Shown here: piece after piece, positions 17,200 to 25,752 of the stretch
How the letters are laid out: each line of letters begins with the position of its first letter
Position numbering within the stretch: the first letter of the stretch is position 1
Assembly (NCBI GenBank): GCA_964573205.1
Contig: CAZNIT010000030.1
Coordinates: 1 to 64,000, forward strand
Source: QNZT01 sp964573205
Lineage (GTDB): Bacteria; Campylobacterota; Campylobacteria; Campylobacterales; QNZT01
Direction: 5' to 3'
DNA: 64,000 bases
Notes under the pieces: generated by a model
Told to the model about the DNA's origin: nothing
Databases searched by the model: none
The model's input: the letters and a program-made list of their open reading frames with translations, nothing else
Position numbers and translations under genes: made by a program

Positions 17200-18074
17200 A
17201 AGTGGCTCTTGTTCAGCAAAAATATGCCGGCAATAAAGAAGAGATGATCGCTCAAAGCGAATCGATGATAAAGGAGGCGGCTTTAAAGGGTGCCGATTTG
17301 GTTGTTTTGCAGGAGCTTCATCAAACACACTATTTCTGTATAACCGAAGACATCGACTCTTTTTCATATGCGGACGATTTTGAAAAAGATATGAGCTTTT
17401 GGTCGAAAGTGGCAAAGAGTAATTCGGTCGTGCTCGTAACTTCGCTGTTTGAAAAGAGAGCGCCCGGAATTTATCATAACAGTTCGATAGTTTTTGAGAA
17501 AGACGGAACGATTGCCGGCAAATATAGAAAGATGCATATTCCCGATGATCCCGGATTTTACGAGAAATTTTATTTCACACCCGGTGATCTCGGATTTGAA
17601 CCGATAGATACGAGTGTAGGCAGACTCGGTATTCTTATTTGTTGGGATCAATGGTTTAGCGAAGCCGCAAGGATCATGGCGCTAAAGGGTGCTGAGATTC
17701 TGATATATCCGACGGCAATAGGGTGGTTCGACGAGGATAGCGAATCGCAGAAGGCAACACAGCTTGATGCTTGGATTACAATTCAGCGCTCTCATGCCAT
17801 ATCAAACGGAATATATGTCGTCTCGGTAAATCGCAGCGGCAAAGAGTCGGATAACTCCAACTGTATCGACGGCATTCGTTTTTGGGGAAACTCTTTTGTT
17901 TGCGGACCGCAAGGAGAGTTTTTATTTAGAGCCGGCGATGATGAAGAGGTCGTCAAGGTAGTCGATATTGATATGAAAAGAGTCGAAGAGGTGCGAAAGG
18001 TTTGGCCCTTTTTTCGAGACAGAAGAGTAGAGTGTTATGAGGAGTTACAAAAAAGATATATTTTTAAACCTTAA
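17196..18074 (+). CDS. aguB: N-carbamoylputrescine amidase-like carbon-nitrogen hydrolase
   Basis: Nitrilase-superfamily enzyme of 292 residues, predicted to convert N-carbamoylputrescine to putrescine, CO2 and ammonia in the agmatine route to polyamines. The catalytic triad is visible: Glu in VVLQELHQTHYFC, Lys in GKYRKMHIPDDPGF, and Cys in GILICWDQWFSEAAR. ISNGIYVVSVNRSG and the long C-terminal WPFFRDRRVECY fit the AguB subfamily. It overlaps folP by four bases and ends the lysC-folP run. The subfamily substrate is from homology, not demonstrated here. Confidence 0.88.
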   Translation: MKVALVQQKYAGNKEEMIAQSESMIKEAALKGADLVVLQELHQTHYFCITEDIDSFSYADDFEKDMSFWSKVAKSNSVVLVTSLFEKRAPGIYHNSSIVFEKDGTIAGKYRKMHIPDDPGFYEKFYFTPGDLGFEPIDTSVGRLGILICWDQWFSEAARIMALKGAEILIYPTAIGWFDEDSESQKATQLDAWITIQRSHAISNGIYVVSVNRSGKESDNSNCIDGIRFWGNSFVCGPQGEFLFRAGDDEEVVKVVDIDMKRVEEVRKVWPFFRDRRVECYEELQKRYIFKP

Positions 18075-18183
18075 GTGTGTAAAATCTACAAATTTATGAC
18101 CATTTAGCGAAAAAACCCTCAAAAAGTATAAAATTAATTACCCGTTCGCCGATCATAGGTTAACTTGAATAAAGGATAACAGT

Positions 18184-18699
18184 ATGAAAAAAATTATGTT
18201 CGGCACACTATTGGCAACTTCTCTCGTTTTTGCGGGTAACAATATGACAGCTTTTGATTTGGAGCTTTTGGATAAAGGAAAATCGATTACGTCTTACGAA
18301 TCGTTTTTCGATTTGGCAAAAAGCGGAGATATAGATGCGCAGACGATGCTCGGTGAGATGTATCTTGAAGGGATAATTGTAGAAAAAGATTATGAAAAAG
18401 CTTTTTTTTGGTTAGCTAAAGCTGCAAACAGAGATAGCGTAAAAGCTCAATATCTACTTGGGACGATGTACGAAAACGGATTTCATGTAGCGAAAAATCT
18501 CGATAGAGCCGTAAGCTGGTATAAAAAGGCGGCAAATAGCGGCGATGTACTTGCTCAATTTAACTTAGCTTTGATTTATAAAGAGGGTAAAGGCGGAATT
18601 CAAAAAAGTATGCCCGAGGCTTTTAAATGGTTGAAAATGGTTGAAAATTCGCAAGAGAACGTTTCGCATTTAGCGGCGGTAAATACGGACGGCACTTAA
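18184..18699 (+). CDS. secreted Sel1-like repeat protein
   Basis: A 171-residue exported protein with signal peptide MKKIMFGTLLATSLVFAG. At least three Sel1-like (SLR) repeats follow (about residues 40-150), each with the AQxxLGxMYxxG...DxxKAFxWxxKAA pattern, for example AQYLLGTMYENGFHVAKN. These repeats form right-handed helical scaffolds for protein binding; in Helicobacter they are the Hcp family, but those are cysteine-rich and this one has no cysteines. AAAGGATAACAGT precedes the ATG. A TATAAA -10-like box is near 18129. Its last codons form one arm of the terminator at 18681-18711. A shorter paralogue is at 51509-51778. Confidence 0.85.
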   Translation: MKKIMFGTLLATSLVFAGNNMTAFDLELLDKGKSITSYESFFDLAKSGDIDAQTMLGEMYLEGIIVEKDYEKAFFWLAKAANRDSVKAQYLLGTMYENGFHVAKNLDRAVSWYKKAANSGDVLAQFNLALIYKEGKGGIQKSMPEAFKWLKMVENSQENVSHLAAVNTDGT

Positions 18700-18711
18700 G
18701 CCTCCGTATTT
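18681..18711. terminator. bidirectional terminator overlapping the Sel1 gene end
   Basis: AAATACGGA (18681-18689) pairs perfectly with TCCGTATTT (18703-18711) around a 13-base loop that contains the Sel1 stop codon. T-runs follow on both strands. It separates the convergent Sel1 and ftsZ genes. Confidence 0.75.
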
Positions 18712-18730
18712 TATCAAAAAGGAACAAATA

Positions 18731-19855
18731 TCAATCCATCTGTCTTCTAAGAAATGTCGGTATATCAAGATCTTTATCATCTTCAAGTATATACTCGCCG
18801 TTTGCTATTTTTCTTATGAAAGAGGGGACTTCAATAGGGTTTTTTTTTGTTTCCGGCTCCGGTTGAGTTGAAGGTGGAGTGGTATTGTTTAAAGCTTTGT
18901 TGGCATTTTCGAAACCCGTCGCTACGATAGTGATTTTTACTTCGTTTTCCGCAAGATTCTCATTTGTCGTTGTACCGAAAATAACTTCCGCATCTTCGTC
19001 GGCACTATCGTAAATAATATCCATCGCTTGTTGTATCTGGGTAAGTGGAAAGTTGGGATGCATATGAAAATGAACCAAAACACCCATAGCGCCGTTGATG
19101 GACATATTGTCAAGTAGCGGCGATTCTATAGCGTTTTTGATAGCTTCTATCGCCGCGTCGTCTCCCTCGGCTTCACCGACGCCCAAAATCGCCATACCTT
19201 TGTGCCCCATTATCGTTTGAATATCCGCAAAGTCAACATTGATATCGTTTACCCCCGTCGAGAGAACAACGGCGCTCATTCCGCCGACCGCACGACTTAA
19301 CACATCGTCAACTAGTTTGAAACTCTCTTTTATACCGAGATTTTTATCGACTATAGATAGAAGTTTGTCGTTTGGAATTACAACGATAGAATCACTCTCT
19401 TTTTTTAGTTCATCAATTCCCTCTTCTGCAAGTTTCAATCTCTTTCTACCTTCGAAACCGAACGGCTTGGTAACTACCGATACGGTAAGAGCACCTACCT
19501 CTTTTGCCGCTTGAGCGACGATGGGAGCGGCACCTGTACCGGTTCCTCCACCGAATCCCGAAGCTATAAAGACCATATCCGCACCTTCAAGAGCCTCTTT
19601 TATATCTTCGAAGCTCTCAAGTGCCGACTCACGCCCGACTTCCGGTTTCATTCCGGCTCCTAGACCTTTGGTTTTTCTTTCACCGAGCTGGATTTTGATC
19701 GCAGCGTTTGAAGATTGAAGTGCTTGAGCGTCGGTATTTGCGGCTATAAGTCCAATGTTGTCAACACCTTCGTTGATCATATGATTGATCATATTTCCGC
19801 CGCCGCCGCCGACACCTATAACTTTTATCTGTGCGCCGATTGTTGTATTAGACAT
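18731..19855 (-). CDS. ftsZ: cell division GTPase FtsZ
   Basis: Tubulin homologue that polymerises into the Z-ring at midcell. Visible motifs are the nucleotide-binding VGGGGGNMINHMI at the N-terminus, the tubulin signature FGGGTGTGAAP, the KPFGFEGRKRLKLAEEGI segment and NVDFADIQTIM. A proline-rich linker follows and the C-terminal conserved peptide DIPTFLRRQMD binds FtsA and other partners. Length (374 residues) is normal. AAAGGAGAAATTTT precedes the ATG. It follows ftsA by 21 bases in a ppiD-ftsA-ftsZ operon, as in Campylobacter. Confidence 0.98.
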   Translation of the reverse strand: MSNTTIGAQIKVIGVGGGGGNMINHMINEGVDNIGLIAANTDAQALQSSNAAIKIQLGERKTKGLGAGMKPEVGRESALESFEDIKEALEGADMVFIASGFGGGTGTGAAPIVAQAAKEVGALTVSVVTKPFGFEGRKRLKLAEEGIDELKKESDSIVVIPNDKLLSIVDKNLGIKESFKLVDDVLSRAVGGMSAVVLSTGVNDINVDFADIQTIMGHKGMAILGVGEAEGDDAAIEAIKNAIESPLLDNMSINGAMGVLVHFHMHPNFPLTQIQQAMDIIYDSADEDAEVIFGTTTNENLAENEVKITIVATGFENANKALNNTTPPSTQPEPETKKNPIEVPSFIRKIANGEYILEDDKDLDIPTFLRRQMD

Positions 19856-19876
19856 AAAATTTCTCCTTTTTGATTG

Positions 19877-21229
19877 TTAGAACAGTTGTGTTATTCGATT
19901 CCAGAATTTTCGAAAACCGTCTTTGATTGTCGGTTCATCCTCTATAAGAGTCGAAAAATCGTTTTTCGCAAGAGCGAGATCCTCTTTTAAATCTCCCTCC
20001 TCAGCCTCGTCATCCATCAGGTTTTGAATCGGGCTAGGCTCGATAGTTTCGTCTTTGTATCTTAATTTTTTGTTCGAGTCCATCTCATATGGGGTAAAAT
20101 ATCCGAAACCGTACTGTATAAGACCGATAGCCGTCGAAAACTCGGGCTCTTTGAGAGTTTCGAACATCCCCTCTATATTCTCTTCGTTCGGCCTTGCGAG
20201 TCTGACCGGAATATTGTTGAATATAGCCGAAGCTAGTTCGCGTATTCCGTCTAATTTCGTCAAGCCGCCGGTTAAGACGACGCCGGCGGCAAGTTGATCT
20301 TTGAATCCGCTCTCTTTGATGGATTTTGCGACCAATAATAGAGTCTCTTCGATTCTGGCGTATATGACGTTGGTTACGATCTCCAAAGATACTTCATGAG
20401 AGCTTCCTTCGTCGCCAATCGCTGGCAATTCGATAGTCTCGTTGCTGTTTAATTTCAAAGATCCATGCTCTATTTTTACCTTTTCCGCCGCCGTGACCGG
20501 AGTGTGTAGAGCCATCGAGAGATCGTTCGTGACATTTGCCGAACCGACACCTATGAAGTCGTTGTAGCGTATGGAATTTCCAAGATGAACGGCGATATTA
20601 GTCGTAGCGCCTCCAAGATCCACGACAGCGACGCCGAGCTCTTTTTCATCGTCGTTTAAAACGGCTATGCTTGAAGCGTAACCGGTAAGTACTATATTGT
20701 CGATCTCCAAAGATGCCGATTTGACGGCTTTCTTAAGATTGTTAAGACTCGATTTGAGTACCGTTATGATGTGAACCTGCACTTCAAGGCGTGAGCCGTT
20801 CATCCCGAGAGGATCGTCTATGTTCGTGTGGTCGTCAACTTTAAAGTTATACGGAAGTACATGAAGCTTCTCGTATTCGTTAGGAATATTCGCATTATGA
20901 TCAGCCATCTGCATCACGCGGTTTATCTCTTTGATACCGATCTCTTTGCTGGGAACATTTACTACGCCGTGACTGTCAACGCTTTTGGTATATGCTCCCG
21001 ACATCGATACGATAACTTGGTCAAAATGAGTACCGGCAACTCTTTTGGCATCGTTTATGGCATGTTTTATCGATCTGGATGCAAGCTCGATATTTGTGAT
21101 AATGCCCTTTTTGATTCCCTGTGATTTAGATATGCCGGCACCTAATATCTTGATAGTGCCGTTTTCATTTTTTTGTGCGATGATAGCACAAATTTTTGTA
21201 GATCCTATATCCACGCCCAAGATGATCAT
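19877..21229 (-). CDS. ftsA: cell division protein FtsA
   Basis: Actin-fold ATPase that tethers FtsZ to the cytoplasmic membrane. The N-terminal phosphate-1 motif VDIGSTKICAI, the SHE-domain region SGAYTKSVDSHGVV, the second phosphate motif VDLGGATTNIAV and the adenosine motif GVVLTGGLTKLDG are present. The C-terminal amphipathic helix DGFRKFWNRITQLF would anchor it to the membrane. The ATG at 21229 is chosen over a TTG six bases upstream because AAGG lies seven bases before it. An acidic low-complexity linker of about 50 residues precedes the terminal helix. Confidence 0.97.
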   Translation of the reverse strand: MIILGVDIGSTKICAIIAQKNENGTIKILGAGISKSQGIKKGIITNIELASRSIKHAINDAKRVAGTHFDQVIVSMSGAYTKSVDSHGVVNVPSKEIGIKEINRVMQMADHNANIPNEYEKLHVLPYNFKVDDHTNIDDPLGMNGSRLEVQVHIITVLKSSLNNLKKAVKSASLEIDNIVLTGYASSIAVLNDDEKELGVAVVDLGGATTNIAVHLGNSIRYNDFIGVGSANVTNDLSMALHTPVTAAEKVKIEHGSLKLNSNETIELPAIGDEGSSHEVSLEIVTNVIYARIEETLLLVAKSIKESGFKDQLAAGVVLTGGLTKLDGIRELASAIFNNIPVRLARPNEENIEGMFETLKEPEFSTAIGLIQYGFGYFTPYEMDSNKKLRYKDETIEPSPIQNLMDDEAEEGDLKEDLALAKNDFSTLIEDEPTIKDGFRKFWNRITQLF

Positions 21230-21238
21230 GCTCAAACC

Positions 21239-22696
21239 TTATCCTTTAAAGTGTTTTTCTATCTTATATTTTTTTTGAAGAGTTTTGATCAACTCTTGTT
21301 GTATATGGTTTTGCTTAAGAGCTTTCGCACTCTTTTGAATATCCTCTTTTTTCTCTTTGAATTTCGCTTCGTTAAAAAGTTTTTGATCGGTTATTTCATA
21401 AACGAGCGCTTTTTTATCGAATAGATAGTAACCGTTTTTTTGTGCGGATGCAAAAAGATGGTTTAAAAATCGTATAGCCTCGTTTTTATCGAGCATATCA
21501 AGTTTATCGGCGTCATCTTTACCGATAAACTCCGTCACTTTCGCATCTTTTAGCGATTTTAACTCCTCTTTCGCTTTTTTTTCGAGGCTCTCTTTTAATT
21601 TTAAAGCCAAAAGATCGGTTTTTGCCGACTCCTTGGCTTTTTCAAATTCCAAAGGTTGCGGATTGTTTATAGCTATTAGTTTGGCCGTCATATATCCGTC
21701 TTCAAGTTCGATCGTTTTTACGAACGAACCTACCGGGGTCTTATGGAGTTTTTGCGTATTTATACCGTTTTGACCTTCCGTTATCACCATCTTTTGACCG
21801 GTTGTTTTTTTGTTTTTCATCGCAAGATATTTTTTTAGAATCTTTGTTTTCGCCTTTTTCTTTTTGAGCTTTTTCGCTACTTTGTTTTTCGCCTTTTCAA
21901 AAGGAAGAATTTTGTCGTCTTCACCTTTAAAAAGTCCCTTATGTTCGTTGTAATACTCTCGCAGACTCTTTTCATCCACTTCGATCTCGTCCGATTTTAC
22001 CGTAACGGCTTCCAATTCGTAGCTTTTTTTACTAAGGTAGGAGTTTTTGTGCTCTTGCCAATATTTTTTAAGTTCGTTATCTTCGATTTTAATATCTTCG
22101 GGGTTGACGGTGACGGTTTTTATTTTAAGCTTATCCTCCATAAAAGCGGAGGCGAATAACATTTTCGACTCAACGGGAGCTGCGGGCAGATTCAAAAGAG
22201 AGTTCAACTTCTCTATAACGATCTCTTTTTCTATTCCCCGCTCGAAGCTTCTCGCGTCCGTACCGATACTTTTTAAAACTTGAAAATAACGATCTTTATC
22301 GAATCGACCGCTTTTTTGGAACGACTCTATGGAGTGGAGTTTAGCGACTATCTCTTCATCCAGAGCTATGATCCCGTTTTCGTTTGCGTAATTTAACAAT
22401 AGGCTCTCTTGGATGAGTTGATTCAAGGCGATATCTTCAAGGCGGAGCTCTTTGGCTTTCTCTTTCGTAAGCTGACCACCGAGCATCTGATTGTAATAGT
22501 TATAGAGGTTTGAATAGGCCGATTGAAGCTCTTTTAAGGTTATCTCTTCGTTCCCGACCGTCGCTACGGAGTTGGCTTTATCCTGGTTATAACTATACGC
22601 TCCCCAGCCTACGAAACCTGCACCCACAAAAGCGATCGTACTTATCCAAATCGTAACAACAAGATACTTCCTATGCTTTTGCATCCAAGAAATCAT
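21239..22696 (-). CDS. membrane-anchored PpiD/SurA-like folding factor
   Basis: A 485-residue protein with one N-terminal transmembrane helix (TIWISTIAFVGAGFVGWGAY) and a SurA_N-type chaperone region (VATVGNEEITLKELQSAY). A long charged periplasmic part includes a degenerate PPIase-like segment, without the clear parvulin motifs of the PEB4-type protein at 4694. The architecture is that of PpiD, a periplasmic chaperone at the Sec translocon. The neighbourhood upstream of ftsA-ftsZ matches Cj0694 in Campylobacter. It is nine bases from ftsA, so co-transcription is expected; a link between envelope protein folding and division is suggestive only. Confidence 0.85.
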   Translation of the reverse strand: MISWMQKHRKYLVVTIWISTIAFVGAGFVGWGAYSYNQDKANSVATVGNEEITLKELQSAYSNLYNYYNQMLGGQLTKEKAKELRLEDIALNQLIQESLLLNYANENGIIALDEEIVAKLHSIESFQKSGRFDKDRYFQVLKSIGTDARSFERGIEKEIVIEKLNSLLNLPAAPVESKMLFASAFMEDKLKIKTVTVNPEDIKIEDNELKKYWQEHKNSYLSKKSYELEAVTVKSDEIEVDEKSLREYYNEHKGLFKGEDDKILPFEKAKNKVAKKLKKKKAKTKILKKYLAMKNKKTTGQKMVITEGQNGINTQKLHKTPVGSFVKTIELEDGYMTAKLIAINNPQPLEFEKAKESAKTDLLALKLKESLEKKAKEELKSLKDAKVTEFIGKDDADKLDMLDKNEAIRFLNHLFASAQKNGYYLFDKKALVYEITDQKLFNEAKFKEKKEDIQKSAKALKQNHIQQELIKTLQKKYKIEKHFKG

Positions 22697-22725
22697 GACC
22701 TACCTTTTTAACAATATAGATGAAT

Positions 22726-22754
22726 TATATTCTAATTTGATTAAACAGAATATA
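22726..22754. repeat. AT-rich inverted repeat upstream of the ppiD-ftsA-ftsZ operon
   Basis: TATATTCT (22726-22733) and AGAATATA (22747-22754) form an 8-base perfect inverted repeat with a 13-base spacer. It lies 30 bases before the ppiD-like start in the likely promoter region of the division operon. It could be an operator or simply AT-rich chance. Confidence 0.35.
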
Positions 22755-22828
22755 AGTTTTGCTGATTATTACATTATTAATATTTACTAAGTAAAGTATT
22801 TTAGTATGCTCTAAGGAAGAGAGAAAAA

Positions 22829-23428
22829 TCACGAGATCGGGTAATTTTTTCTACCTATTTTATTATATAGAGAATAGTGAAGTATTTTGCAACTATTTTC
22901 TAAAATTGCTATATTTTTAACTAGTGTCGTCAGGTTTCTATTGTATGCATAAACACCGTAACCTTTTATGACCATTATATCGTGATCCTCTTTTTTAAAG
23001 TATTGATAAATTTCGTTCGCGGATCTTTCATACCATGTATCGAAATTTTTCGGATCATAGACTTCGATTTTATCGAATTTATTTTTTCCGAAGTAATCTT
23101 TGGGATAAATCGTGGAAAAATCAAGAGCGTATGCCGTCGTGAAAGGCGGCATGGCGTACGCGACGTATTTTGCGCTGCTTACATATTTGTATATATTCAA
23201 ATGTATATCCGAATCGAGACTAGCCTCGTTCCATCTGGCGTCTTTTTTCGCATGAAGTTCGATAAAGTCGCTATCTTGCATATCGTCGAAGATCGACTCT
23301 TTCTTATTTATGATAAAGCAATCCTCTTCAAGTTTTGCAGAGATCGATCCATGAAAAATACCTAGAAAATTTTTACGGAACATCGATAACGAGATATCTT
23401 TTAACTCCTCTACGAGTTTGTTTTTCAT
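22829..23428 (-). CDS. class II aldolase/adducin-domain protein
   Basis: A 199-residue protein of the class II aldolase/adducin N-terminal family. Visible features are the N-terminal NFLGIFHGSISAKLEED region corresponding to the GNxS loop, a SDIHLNIYK helix equivalent to the usual substrate/metal-proximal histidine segment, and GYGVYAYNRNLTTLVKNIAILE matching the typical G.V...A..LE end. One of the usual zinc histidines appears replaced (FTTAYALDF where HTPxATA-type sequences occur), so catalysis is uncertain. It diverges from rsmH with only 44 bases between starts; both promoters must fit in that gap. Substrate unknown. Confidence 0.75.
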   Translation of the reverse strand: MKNKLVEELKDISLSMFRKNFLGIFHGSISAKLEEDCFIINKKESIFDDMQDSDFIELHAKKDARWNEASLDSDIHLNIYKYVSSAKYVAYAMPPFTTAYALDFSTIYPKDYFGKNKFDKIEVYDPKNFDTWYERSANEIYQYFKKEDHDIMVIKGYGVYAYNRNLTTLVKNIAILENSCKILHYSLYNKIGRKNYPIS

Positions 23429-23460
23429 ATGAATGTCGCCTTCATTTTGGTTATTTGTGA

Positions 23461-23466
23461 TATTAT
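23461..23466 (+). promoter_or_regulatory. -10 box of rsmH six bases before the ATG (leaderless candidate)
   Basis: TATTAT with an extended TGA just upstream lies exactly six bases before the rsmH ATG at 23473. Transcription would start at or next to the A of the ATG. No Shine-Dalgarno sequence is present. Confidence 0.5.
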
Positions 23467-23472
23467 ATCATC

Positions 23473-24396
23473 ATGACATTAAATGAGATTCCGCATATTC
23501 CAGTTTTAGTGAATGAAGTGATCGATAGTTTCAAAAATATGGGAAAAGGTACCGTTATCGATTGTACTTTAGGGTACGGCGGTCATAGCGAAGCTTTGTT
23601 GAAGATGAATGAAAACATAAAAATCGTAGGTATCGACCAAGATATAACGGCGGTCGAGTTTTCAAAAAAGAGACTTCATCCTTTCGGTGATAGAGTAAAG
23701 ATTTTGCACGGTAGATTTTCCGAGACCATTTTCGATATCGATACTTCGGACGTAAGAGGCGTTTTGGCCGATATTGGCGTTTCGTCCTTGCAACTTGACG
23801 ATCAAAAGAGAGGTTTTTGTTTCGAGTCGGATTGTTTGGATATGAGAATGGACAGATCTAAATCTCTCACCGCGTACGATGTCGTAAACGGTTACGATAA
23901 AGAGAAACTTGAAGAGATTTTTAAAAATTACGGCGAGGTGAGAGAGTATAGAAAAATAGCCGCTTTGATCGTTAACGAGCGAATTAAGAAAGAGTTTACG
24001 AGCGCGAAGGAGTTATCTTCGTTTATAGCGAAACATTTAAGATCGAGAAAGATTCATCCGGCGACCCAAGTTTTTCAGGCGATTCGCATCGAGGTCAACG
24101 ACGAGTTGGGCGAGTTAAAAAGATTGTTGAAAAATATCGAGGATTTAAAGTTGTCTAATGCTACAGTGGCTATAATCTCTTTTCATTCACTTGAAGATAG
24201 GATCGTAAAACGGAGTTTCAAAGAGTGGTCGAAGAGTTGTATCTGTTTGCCGCAAGTTTATAGATGTAGTTGCGGAAACAATCACTCTTACGGAAAAATT
24301 TTAACGAAAAATCCAATTACCGCAGGAGAAGAAGAGCTTGGAAAAAATTTTAGAGCCAGAAGTGCAAAACTCAGACTCTTTAAGACGAAACTCTAA
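23473..24396 (+). CDS. rsmH: 16S rRNA (cytosine1402-N4)-methyltransferase
   Basis: SAM-dependent methyltransferase modifying C1402 in the decoding centre of 16S rRNA. The conserved N-terminus HIPVLVNEVID, the SAM motif DCTLGYGGHSEALL, the ADIGVSSLQLDDQKRGF catalytic loop and FQAIRIEVNDEL all fit RsmH/MraW, as does the 307-residue length. It overlaps the FtsL-like gene by 59 bases, as expected of the mraW-ftsL pair, although no other dcw-cluster gene follows. The start lacks a ribosome binding site and lies six bases after a -10 box. Confidence 0.96.
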   Translation: MTLNEIPHIPVLVNEVIDSFKNMGKGTVIDCTLGYGGHSEALLKMNENIKIVGIDQDITAVEFSKKRLHPFGDRVKILHGRFSETIFDIDTSDVRGVLADIGVSSLQLDDQKRGFCFESDCLDMRMDRSKSLTAYDVVNGYDKEKLEEIFKNYGEVREYRKIAALIVNERIKKEFTSAKELSSFIAKHLRSRKIHPATQVFQAIRIEVNDELGELKRLLKNIEDLKLSNATVAIISFHSLEDRIVKRSFKEWSKSCICLPQVYRCSCGNNHSYGKILTKNPITAGEEELGKNFRARSAKLRLFKTKL

Positions 24397-24682
24397 CACA
24401 AAAGCAAAAAGCGAACTGCTTTCGCAACTGGACGATGAGCAAAATAGAGAGAAGAATATCTCCTTCAGTTCGCTTATATGGACATATATCGTAGTATTTT
24501 TCGCACTTCTTTTTTTATTGCCGAAAATTTATATATCAAACCAGATATACTATATAAGTAAAGATATCAATAAAAAATACCACAAATATACGGCACTTCG
24601 CGAAGAGAACAGATATCTCAAAAAAAAGATAGAACAACTCCAATATCAAAATCAGATAATAGACGATATAGAGTTGCCATAG
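24338..24682 (+). CDS. FtsL-like bitopic membrane protein
   Basis: A 114-residue protein with a short charged cytoplasmic N-terminus, a single transmembrane helix (about residues 46-66, IWTYIVVFFALLFLLPKIYI) and a periplasmic coiled coil (YHKYTALREENRYLKKKIEQL). This is the FtsL/FtsB-like layout, and its position immediately after rsmH is where ftsL sits in most bacteria. Sequence similarity to FtsL is always low, so the call relies on topology and context. The start is a TTG inside rsmH with AGGAG at 24324-24328; overlap is 59 bases, implying translational coupling. Predicted role: divisome scaffold. Confidence 0.7.
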   Translation: MEKILEPEVQNSDSLRRNSNTKAKSELLSQLDDEQNREKNISFSSLIWTYIVVFFALLFLLPKIYISNQIYYISKDINKKYHKYTALREENRYLKKKIEQLQYQNQIIDDIELP

Positions 24683-24736
24683 TTGATACGATCACTATAA
24701 AGTATCTTTATTAACACTCTATTAATATTTTTTCAT

Positions 24737-24742
24737 TATAAT
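24737..24742 (+). promoter_or_regulatory. candidate -10 box for the moxR-bat operon
   Basis: TATAAT lies in the 113-base gap after the FtsL-like gene, about 54 bases before the moxR ATG, with T-rich sequence upstream. It is the best promoter candidate for the seven-gene operon. Confidence 0.45.
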
Positions 24743-24795
24743 TCGTTTAACACAAAAATATTCTATATGAATGAAATAATTATTAAAGGATTGTG

Positions 24796-25743
24796 ATGCA
24801 GGAAAAAATATCTACCATAAAAAAAGAGGTTCAAAAGATAATCGTCGGACAAGATCATTTGATAAACTCTTTATTGACGGGACTTATCGCTGACGGTCAT
24901 ATATTGGTCGAGGGAGTTCCAGGACTTGCTAAAACTACCGCAATAAACGCACTTTCAAGAGCGTTGGGTTTGGATAGCAAGAGAATTCAATTTACTCCGG
25001 ATCTTCTTCCAAGCGACATAACCGGAACAGAGATCTATAATCAAAAGGAGGGAAAATTTTCGGTTAAAAAAGGCCCGGTTTTTACGAACATGCTTCTAGC
25101 CGACGAGATCAATAGAGCGCCGGCAAAGGTTCAATCGGCACTTTTGGAGGTTATGCAGGAGAAGCAGGTGACTATCGCCGATACCACTTTTTCGGTGGAT
25201 AAACCGTTTTTAGTTCTAGCTACCGAAAATCCTGTGGAGCAGGAGGGGGCGTATAGATTGCCGGAAGCTCAATTGGATCGTTTTATGATGAAGGTGCTTG
25301 TGGGTTACAATACGATAGAAGAAGAGTTCGAGATAGTAAATAGAGTAGCAAAAAACGGTTTCCAAGAGGTTAGAAAAGTTGCGGATAAAAAAGATATCGA
25401 AGATATTAAAGAGAAATTCAAAGAGGTTCATGTAGATGACGCGGTGCAAAAATATATGCTCAAAATCATATTTGCGACAAGAGAACCCAAAGAGTACTCG
25501 TTGAATGATTTGAGCGAATATATCGAGTTCGGTGCAAGCCCTAGAGGTTCTATCGATCTTTATAAAGCTTCGAAAGCTCATGCTCTCATAAACGGTAAAG
25601 ATTACGTAACTCCCTTGGATGTCGCCCAAGTTGTTGCGGATGTTTTAAGACATAGAATAATACTAAGCTACAAAGCTGAAGCCAAGGGTATTACGAGTGA
25701 TCTTATCATTCAAAAGGTCTTACAAGCCGTCAAAGCTCCGTAA
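24796..25743 (+). CDS. MoxR family AAA+ ATPase
   Basis: AAA+ chaperone-like ATPase, first gene of the Bat operon. Walker A is GVPGLAKT, Walker B is LLADEINR, followed by the sensor-1 region LATENPVEQEGAYRLPEAQLDRFMM and the C-terminal SPRGSIDLYKASKA lid motif. MoxR proteins work with VWA-domain proteins, here BatA and BatB, probably in assembly or metal insertion of envelope complexes. ATG 24796 is preferred over GTG 24793 since AAAGGA (24785-24790) ends five bases before it. Length 316 is usual. The stop overlaps the next gene's ribosome binding site. Confidence 0.95.
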   Translation: MQEKISTIKKEVQKIIVGQDHLINSLLTGLIADGHILVEGVPGLAKTTAINALSRALGLDSKRIQFTPDLLPSDITGTEIYNQKEGKFSVKKGPVFTNMLLADEINRAPAKVQSALLEVMQEKQVTIADTTFSVDKPFLVLATENPVEQEGAYRLPEAQLDRFMMKVLVGYNTIEEEFEIVNRVAKNGFQEVRKVADKKDIEDIKEKFKEVHVDDAVQKYMLKIIFATREPKEYSLNDLSEYIEFGASPRGSIDLYKASKAHALINGKDYVTPLDVAQVVADVLRHRIILSYKAEAKGITSDLIIQKVLQAVKAP

Positions 25744-25752
25744 GGTTCTGTT

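Noticed and set aside
22784..22807. Imperfect repeat TACTAA...TTAGTA near the division operon promoter
   Set aside because: Six-base arms in very AT-rich sequence are expected by chance.
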